Source: Gammaproteobacteria bacterium
GTDB taxonomy: Bacteria > Pseudomonadota > Gammaproteobacteria > Chromatiales > Sedimenticolaceae
Length of the DNA: 9,433 nt
Reading direction: 5' to 3'
Assembly: GCA_020445165.1 (NCBI GenBank)
Contig: JAGRHE010000104.1
Span: 1-9,433, forward strand
Positions 4,813 through 9,433 of the stretch are shown piece after piece. The translations under genes and the position numbers were made by a program. How positions within the stretch are numbered: the first letter of the stretch is position 1; every line of letters begins with the position of its first letter. Under the pieces are notes generated by a model that had not been told where the DNA came from, did no database searches, and was given only the letters and a program-made list of their open reading frames with translations.

Positions 4813-7800
4813 TGGTCGTCATGCGACAGCTGGCGCGAAGAATCATCAAGAGCGGTTTGCTGGTGCTGATGCTGGCCGGCACGGCCGGCGCTGCAACCTA
4901 CAAGTATGACGACTCGGCCCCGTTTCATTGGGAAACGGCGTCGATCGATGTCAACTGGGACCGCAGTTCCACCAGCTACCCGGTCGATGACGACAAACAG
5001 GTCGTGAACATCGGCTTCAGTTTCCCGTTCGGAGGCAGCAGCTATTCGCAGGTGCGGATCATTTCGAACGGTATCCTGCAGTTCGGTGGCGATCAGAATC
5101 TGCACCGCGATTATCAGAATGCGGCACTGCCGGAGTCTGGCAGCGACCGCGCGATATTCGTCTACTGGGACGACTTGAATCCCGGGCGGGGCGGCACCGT
5201 GCGTTACAGCATGCATGGTACGGCACCGCACCGTTACTTCGTTGTCAGCTGGGACGACCTTCCTGACTACAGCTATACCGGCGTATTCAACCTGCAGGTG
5301 GTCCTGTACGAGAACGGCGAGTTCAAGCTGCAGTATGGCAATGGCAACGCAACCGGTGACAGCGCAACCATCGGCGTACAGGTCAGCACGTCGGATTACA
5401 CCCAGTACAGCTTCAATACGAACAACGCGGTCGGCAGCGGCACCGCAATCGTTTTCTATACCGACAGGCCGCATTTCGCCCTGTCGGTTCAGGGCAGCGT
5501 GGACCTTTGTCGCAGCAATGCAGTGAACGTGACCGTGAGCCGACACAATGCCGACCACAGCATCGATGCCGGATATGTCGGTACCGTCGAACTGCGTACC
5601 TCCAGCGGAGTCGGTACCTGGTCGAACGTGTCCGGTGTTGGTTCCGTGATCGACCTGGGCGGCGGGGTCGCGCGTTATACCTTTCGCGTGGGAGACAATG
5701 GGCAGGCGGTGCTCAAGTTCAGTTACCCGGATCCGGCGGTTACCAATTTTCACGTGCATGCGGGCAGTGTTACTGAACATCACGTGGAAGACCCCTACCT
5801 GACGTTTCGCTATGGCATCACCGACAATGCCGCCGATGATTTCGAAAGCGGGGGCTACGTCGGCAGTACCGGTTCGCTGAGCTGGGCGAGCGATTGGATC
5901 GAGTTCAACGATTCCGGCGGTGCGACCGGCGGCGATGTCGAGGTGGTCGGTGACGGCGGCGATCGAGCGCTCAGGCTCAGCGACAATGACGGTGGTGGCG
6001 AAGGTGCTTACCGCGAGATCGACTTGTCCGGTCATCCGCCGGGCACGCTCGTGACCCTCAGTCTCGATTACCGCCGCGAATCGCTCGAGAACAGCAGTGA
6101 CTACGTAGAGGTCTCGGTGTCGGGCAACGGCGGCAGCAGCTGGCGCGAACTGGATCGTTTCACCGGTCCGGGCTCGGATTCATCGTACCAGTCTGTCTCT
6201 TACGACATCAGTGGCTATGCCGCTTCGAACACCCGCATCAGGCTGCGCACATCGAGCAGCTTTGCGACGTCGGACTTTGTGTACATCGACAATATCGATG
6301 TCTCCATCCGCACGCCGACCTGCGGCATCGATCACTATGCGATCACGCATGGTGGCACCGGCGTGACCTGCGAGGCGTCGTCTATCACGCTCACGGCGCA
6401 CGATTCCGCTGACGGCAGCGCGGAGCCGGGGGCCGGCACCCGCGTGGCGCTTTCCGCAGTCGATACCGGGACCGGGACCGTGGCGACAGATGCAAGCTGG
6501 GGTTACAGCGGTGGCGGCAGTTTCGCTGTCACCGGAGGAGGCCAGGCGCAATACGTGTTCGCCGCCGGCGAGACATCGGTGCAGCTGTGGTTGAGTCGCC
6601 CGGCAGGCGGCAGTGTCAATATCGATGCACTGGATGTGAACGGCGCGCGCGAGCGCAGCACCGAGGATCCCGACCTGACCTTTTTGCCGTCGGCGTTGCG
6701 CTTCTATGCCGATGGCGTCGCTGACGCGATCGGCACCCAGATTGCCGGCAAGCCCTTTGCGCTCGCGCCCGGTGCGCAGAGCATCAGCATTCGCGCGGTA
6801 GAGACCAACACCGACACCGGCGCCTGTGAGAGCCGCGTCGTCGGCAACCAGGATGTCGAGTTCGCGCTCGAATGCCGCTCGCCGGCGACCTGTGTCGCCG
6901 GCCAGTCGGCGGCCGTGGCGGGCGTCGCGATTCCCGGCAATCCCTCCGGCAGTGTTGGCACCTTCCAGGCGGTCGGGTTGAATTTCGACAACAGCGGCTC
7001 GTCGACGATCAGTGTCAGTTACAGCGACGTCGGCCAGGTGGTGCTGCATGCGCGCGCCAGCCTGCCGGCGACCGTCGAGCATGCCGCGGCGCAGATCGCG
7101 GGTTCCAGCAATCCATTCGTCGTCGTGCCTGCCGGACTGTGCGTCGAGCCCGTTGCCGTGACCGGTGCCTGCATCAGCGGGGATGCCAGTTGCAGCGTCG
7201 CCGCTGCCGCCGGCGCAGCGTTTGATCTCAACCTGCGCGCGGTCGCCTGGGAGCTTGCCGGTGAAAGCGGCGCCGACTTCTGCTCCGGCAACAGCGTGAC
7301 ACCGAACTTCGTCCTCAGTGGCATTGCATTGACCTCCCAGCTGGTCGCCCCGGCGGGAGGGCTGACCGGCGCGCTCGCCGTTTCGACGCTTGACCTGGCC
7401 GGCTCCGACGCCGGGTCGTTGAGCTTTTCGCAGTCGTACGACGAGGTCGGCGTCATGCGCGTAACCGCCACACCGCCAAGCTATCTCGGGCAGAGCCTCG
7501 CCGCGTCACAAAGCGCCAACATCGGTCGTTTCGTGCCGGAGCACTTCGCCGTGGCCGGCAGTTCGTTGAGCGCGGCGTGCACCGGATTCACCTACATGGA
7601 CCAGGATGGTCTGGGCATCAACCTGACCGTCGAAGCCCGCAACGCGGCAGGCGCGCGTACCCGTAATTACCGCGATGACTTCGCCAGGGCGACGCTCGAT
7701 CTGGTGGCCGAGAACAACGACGACGCGATCGACCTGGGCAGCCGGGTGAGCGCGCTGTCCGGGGGGTGGACGGATGGCCGCTTCACGGTCAGTGTCGCCG

Positions 7801-8453
7801 ACGCACGTTTTGCCCGTGCCGGCTCGCCGGACGGGCCGTTCGACACGCTTCGCCTGGGCGTGAAGGTCGTCGACAATGACGGCGGGCTCAGCGAGCTGGC
7901 CGGTCGCGACATGAACGCGGCGAGCAGTGGCAACTGCAGCGTCGCCGGTGACTGTGACGCGGTATCGCTGGGCACGACTGCGGTCCGCTACGGCCGGGTG
8001 AATCTCGGCAATGCGCATGGCTCGGAACTGCTCGACTTGGCTGTTCCACTGCGGGTAGAAAGTTACCGCGGTGCCAGCCAGGGCTTTACCGTTGCAAGCG
8101 ACGACAGCTGTACCTCGCTGGGCGGCGTGACCTTCGTCGACCTGGACGGCAGTGACGACCTGGTGCCGGCCGAAACCTGTGTCTGGGACGCGTTGAACCT
8201 GTCCGGGCTGGGCTGTGCACTGCCCGGGGCCGGATCGCTGCAATATGGCGCCCTGGCGGCTGCCGGCGTATTCAACCTGCACCTGAAGGCGCCGGGCAGC
8301 GGTAACAGTGGCGTCGTCGGCTTGCAGGTCGACGTGCCCGACTGGCTCGAATACGACTGGCTGGGCGTTGGCCAGCAGGACCCTGCGGCGCGCGCCACGT
8401 TCGGCATCTTCAATCGCGGTGACGGCATCATCTATCGTCGCGAGGTGCGCTGA
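4812..8453 (+). CDS. mshQ: MSHA biogenesis protein MshQ, large secreted multi-domain protein with DUF6701-type C-terminus
   Basis: The product is 1213 residues with no prepilin site but an ordinary signal peptide: basic RQLARRIIK, a hydrophobic LLVLMLAG core and a likely cut after Ala27 or Ala28. By eye the mature protein has five parts: a beta-rich nidogen-like N-terminal region (about 29-221; FVYWDDLNP, YFVVSWDDLP, FNLQVVLYENGEFKLQYGN); an Ig-like module (222-332) ending EDPYLTF; a jelly-roll/MAM-like segment (about 340-505; DDFESGGYVG to VYIDNIDVSI); a second copy of the Ig-like module (509-624) ending EDPDLTF; and a cysteine-containing C-terminal region (625-1213) with QIAGKPF, GRFVPEHFAV, FTYMDQ and a final GIFNRGDGIIYRRE, which I recognise as DUF6701 of MshQ proteins. 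Its exact job is not established; a surface or tip role is inference. ATG 4812 overlaps the mshP stop; ATG 4821 is an alternative. An in-frame ACCGGG repeat lies at 6465-6480. Confidence 0.92.
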   Translation: MVVMRQLARRIIKSGLLVLMLAGTAGAATYKYDDSAPFHWETASIDVNWDRSSTSYPVDDDKQVVNIGFSFPFGGSSYSQVRIISNGILQFGGDQNLHRDYQNAALPESGSDRAIFVYWDDLNPGRGGTVRYSMHGTAPHRYFVVSWDDLPDYSYTGVFNLQVVLYENGEFKLQYGNGNATGDSATIGVQVSTSDYTQYSFNTNNAVGSGTAIVFYTDRPHFALSVQGSVDLCRSNAVNVTVSRHNADHSIDAGYVGTVELRTSSGVGTWSNVSGVGSVIDLGGGVARYTFRVGDNGQAVLKFSYPDPAVTNFHVHAGSVTEHHVEDPYLTFRYGITDNAADDFESGGYVGSTGSLSWASDWIEFNDSGGATGGDVEVVGDGGDRALRLSDNDGGGEGAYREIDLSGHPPGTLVTLSLDYRRESLENSSDYVEVSVSGNGGSSWRELDRFTGPGSDSSYQSVSYDISGYAASNTRIRLRTSSSFATSDFVYIDNIDVSIRTPTCGIDHYAITHGGTGVTCEASSITLTAHDSADGSAEPGAGTRVALSAVDTGTGTVATDASWGYSGGGSFAVTGGGQAQYVFAAGETSVQLWLSRPAGGSVNIDALDVNGARERSTEDPDLTFLPSALRFYADGVADAIGTQIAGKPFALAPGAQSISIRAVETNTDTGACESRVVGNQDVEFALECRSPATCVAGQSAAVAGVAIPGNPSGSVGTFQAVGLNFDNSGSSTISVSYSDVGQVVLHARASLPATVEHAAAQIAGSSNPFVVVPAGLCVEPVAVTGACISGDASCSVAAAAGAAFDLNLRAVAWELAGESGADFCSGNSVTPNFVLSGIALTSQLVAPAGGLTGALAVSTLDLAGSDAGSLSFSQSYDEVGVMRVTATPPSYLGQSLAASQSANIGRFVPEHFAVAGSSLSAACTGFTYMDQDGLGINLTVEARNAAGARTRNYRDDFARATLDLVAENNDDAIDLGSRVSALSGGWTDGRFTVSVADARFARAGSPDGPFDTLRLGVKVVDNDGGLSELAGRDMNAASSGNCSVAGDCDAVSLGTTAVRYGRVNLGNAHGSELLDLAVPLRVESYRGASQGFTVASDDSCTSLGGVTFVDLDGSDDLVPAETCVWDALNLSGLGCALPGAGSLQYGALAAAGVFNLHLKAPGSGNSGVVGLQVDVPDWLEYDWLGVGQQDPAARATFGIFNRGDGIIYRREVR

Positions 8454-8529
8454 GCCACGCCTGCGCGTGTGCGCCCGGGTGCGCTATGCCGTAAGCTGCG
8501 GCCGCATCGAACCGGACCGACCCGTCGCC
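8454..8529. other. Gap between mshQ and the PqiA-like gene
   Basis: This gap holds GC-rich short inverted repeats but no clear terminator. CACGC (8456-8460) can pair with GCGTG (8465-8469), and there is a perfect palindrome TGCGGCCGCA at 8497-8506; neither is followed by a T run. TATGCC (8485-8490) is the only -10-like element and lacks a good -35 partner. No ribosome binding site precedes the ATG at 8530. Whether the next two genes have their own promoter or are read from the msh operon cannot be decided. Confidence 0.3.
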
Positions 8530-9063
8530 ATGAGTCTCACCGACAGCTACGCATTTCGACGCCCGCTGCAGGGCCTGTTGGTCAACATCGCCCTGCTGGG
8601 TTCGCTGGGCCTGCTGTTCTACGGCCTGCAGGCGCCGATCCTGACCCTGGAAAAGTTCTACATCTTCTCCAACACCGTCAGCCTGTTGTCCGCATTGCAG
8701 CAACTGGCACGCGAGGCGGAGTGGGGGCTGTTCGCGCTGGTCGGCCTGTTCAGCGTGGTCTTCCCGATCCTCAAATCGGTCCTGCTACTGCTGGTCTGGA
8801 ACTTCGACCCGTCGTACGGTGAACGGCACCGGCGCCACCTGCGCTGGCTGGCGACCTACGGCAAGTGGTCGATGCTCGACGTGTTCGTGGTCGCGCTGGT
8901 CGTTTCGGTCAAACTGGGGGCGCTCGCGCAGGCGCGCGTCGAGATCGGCATCTACGCCTTTGCCGCCAGCGTGGTCCTGACGATGCTGACCTCGTCGTGG
9001 ATCGGCGGCCACGGCAGCGATCCGGCACCACAGGCCGCCGCACCCCGCAACGGAGATCGCTGA
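8530..9063 (+). CDS. Paraquat-inducible protein A (PqiA) family, single-domain inner membrane protein
   Basis: A 177-residue integral membrane protein. Four hydrophobic segments are visible at about 16-34, 66-90, 116-133 and 138-156. PqiA-family marks are the PILTLEKFYIFSNTVSLLS stretch after the first helix, FPILK at 78-82, and GKWSMLDVFVVAL at 111-123, all close to the pattern of each half of PqiA/YebS. E. coli PqiA carries two such domains and works with the MCE protein PqiB and lipoprotein PqiC in envelope lipid transport; here there is one domain and no pqiB or pqiC nearby, so that function should not be assumed. The ATG at 8530 is chosen because it directly precedes a normal N-terminus; the frame stays open further upstream, but only as an overlap with mshQ. 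The C-terminus is a short Ala/Pro-rich tail. The stop overlaps the next start as TGATG. Confidence 0.86.
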   Translation: MSLTDSYAFRRPLQGLLVNIALLGSLGLLFYGLQAPILTLEKFYIFSNTVSLLSALQQLAREAEWGLFALVGLFSVVFPILKSVLLLLVWNFDPSYGERHRRHLRWLATYGKWSMLDVFVVALVVSVKLGALAQARVEIGIYAFAASVVLTMLTSSWIGGHGSDPAPQAAAPRNGDR

Positions 9064-9359
9064 TGCACGTGACCCTGGTACATGTCTACATCAAGCCGGA
9101 CCGTCTCGACGCCTTCGTCGAGGCCTGTCGGCGCAACCACGAGGGCTCGACCGCCGAGCCCGGCAACCGCCGCTTCGACGTCCTGCAGGACGCCGCCGAC
9201 CCGACCCATTTCGTGCTCTATGAGGCCTATGTCAGCGAGGCCGACGCCAGGGCGCACAAGGAGACCGCGCACTACGCCGCCTGGCGCGACACGGTCGCCG
9301 AGATGATGGCACGGCCGCGCGAGGGACAGCCATTCGTCGGGCTCTACCCGCGCGCCTGA
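9063..9359 (+). CDS. Antibiotic biosynthesis monooxygenase (ABM) family protein, LsrG/YgiN-like
   Basis: A 98-residue cytoplasmic protein of the dimeric alpha/beta barrel (ferredoxin-like) ABM fold. It shares the LsrG pattern: MHVTLV at the N-terminus, NHEGS at 25-29 followed by PGNRRFDVLQD, then FVLYEAY, AHKETAHYAAW, MMARPREG and a C-terminal GLYP. In E. coli LsrG isomerises phosphorylated autoinducer-2 during its breakdown; related YgiN acts on quinols. No lsr kinase, transporter or regulator is visible here, so the substrate is unknown and the gene may serve general quinone or aldehyde chemistry. The ATG at 9063 overlaps the PqiA-like stop (TGATG) and has a good GGAG ribosome binding site at 9052-9055, seven bases upstream. 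The pairing suggests joint expression with the membrane protein. Length is normal for the family and no key segment looks missing. Confidence 0.88.
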   Translation: MHVTLVHVYIKPDRLDAFVEACRRNHEGSTAEPGNRRFDVLQDAADPTHFVLYEAYVSEADARAHKETAHYAAWRDTVAEMMARPREGQPFVGLYPRA

Positions 9360-9371
9360 GCACGACCCGGA

Positions 9372-9401
9372 TTGGGGCCACGGCACCGCCTGGGATACAA
9401 T
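9372..9401 (+). promoter_or_regulatory. Candidate sigma-70 promoter for the gene beginning at the window edge
   Basis: TTGGGG (9372-9377) and TACAAT (9396-9401) are separated by 18 bases. The -10 matches TATAAT at five of six positions; the -35 matches TTGACA at three. Transcription would begin near 9408, about 20 bases before the ATG at 9428. No terminator for the preceding gene is seen between 9360 and the promoter. Confidence 0.45.
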
Positions 9402-9427
9402 GCGGGGTTTGGATCCCGGAGTGCAGC

Positions 9428-9433
9428 ATGCTG
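9428..9433 (+). CDS. Probable first two codons of a downstream gene
   Basis: ATG CTG at the window end is preceded by GGAG (9418-9421) with a six-base gap and by a sigma-70-like promoter. Only Met-Leu is visible, so no function can be given. The call rests on the promoter, ribosome binding site and start codon lining up. Confidence 0.4.

Noticed and set aside
4758..6035. Long open frame of 425 codons on the - strand across mshP and mshQ
   Set aside because: It lies opposite mshQ, which has clear signal peptide and domain evidence. The translated product shows no recognisable family motif, and long antisense frames are common in GC-rich DNA.
7506..8282. Open frame of 258 codons on the - strand opposite the end of mshQ
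   Set aside because: It overlaps the conserved DUF6701-type end of MshQ, shows no family motif and has no promoter or ribosome binding site.
8456..8469. Hairpin after mshQ as an intrinsic terminator
   Set aside because: The stem has only five pairs and no T run follows.
8308..8529. Longer N-terminus for the PqiA-like protein from the open frame inside mshQ
   Set aside because: The extra residues are Ser/Arg-rich out-of-frame translation of the mshQ end, and PqiA-like homology begins only after the ATG at 8530.

Overview
The window is GC-rich bacterial DNA with every supported gene on the + strand. Gene content and order point to a gammaproteobacterium: the accA-tilS pair, a mannose-sensitive haemagglutinin (MSHA) type IV pilus block, and an LsrG-type monooxygenase. 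High GC and the accA-tilS context would suit a Chromatiales-like lineage, but the genus cannot be read from this sequence.

Layout. Positions 1-575 are the 3' part of accA (fatty-acid synthesis), overlapping tilS (556-1914, tRNA lysidine synthesis). A 131-base gap follows. It holds two copies of a GC palindrome, a sigma-28-like promoter candidate, an imperfect hairpin and a strong ribosome binding site. From 2046 to 8453 runs a compact operon: a major-type pilin, then mshC, mshD, mshO, mshP and the very large mshQ. Genes from mshC onward abut or overlap by a few bases. A terminator-like hairpin with a T run lies just after the pilin gene, at the ambiguous 5' end of mshC, and could let the pilin be made in excess over the minor pilins. 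After a 76-base gap come a single-domain PqiA-like membrane protein (8530-9063) and a small LsrG/YgiN-like monooxygenase (9063-9359), joined by a TGATG overlap. The last 74 bases look like a promoter, ribosome binding site and first codons of another gene.

How the genes work together. The pilin and MshC/D/O/P carry prepilin signals and would be processed by a prepilin peptidase and assembled into a pilus. MshQ has an ordinary signal peptide and several beta-rich modules ending in a DUF6701-type region, and is the best candidate for a surface or tip component. The motor ATPase, platform protein, secretin and peptidase are not in the window, so the structural genes appear separated from the assembly machinery. 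The main points worth a second look are the possible sigma-28 promoter, the attenuator-like hairpin, the duplicated modules in MshQ and this split MSHA locus. No mobile element, CRISPR array, RNA gene or defence system was seen.
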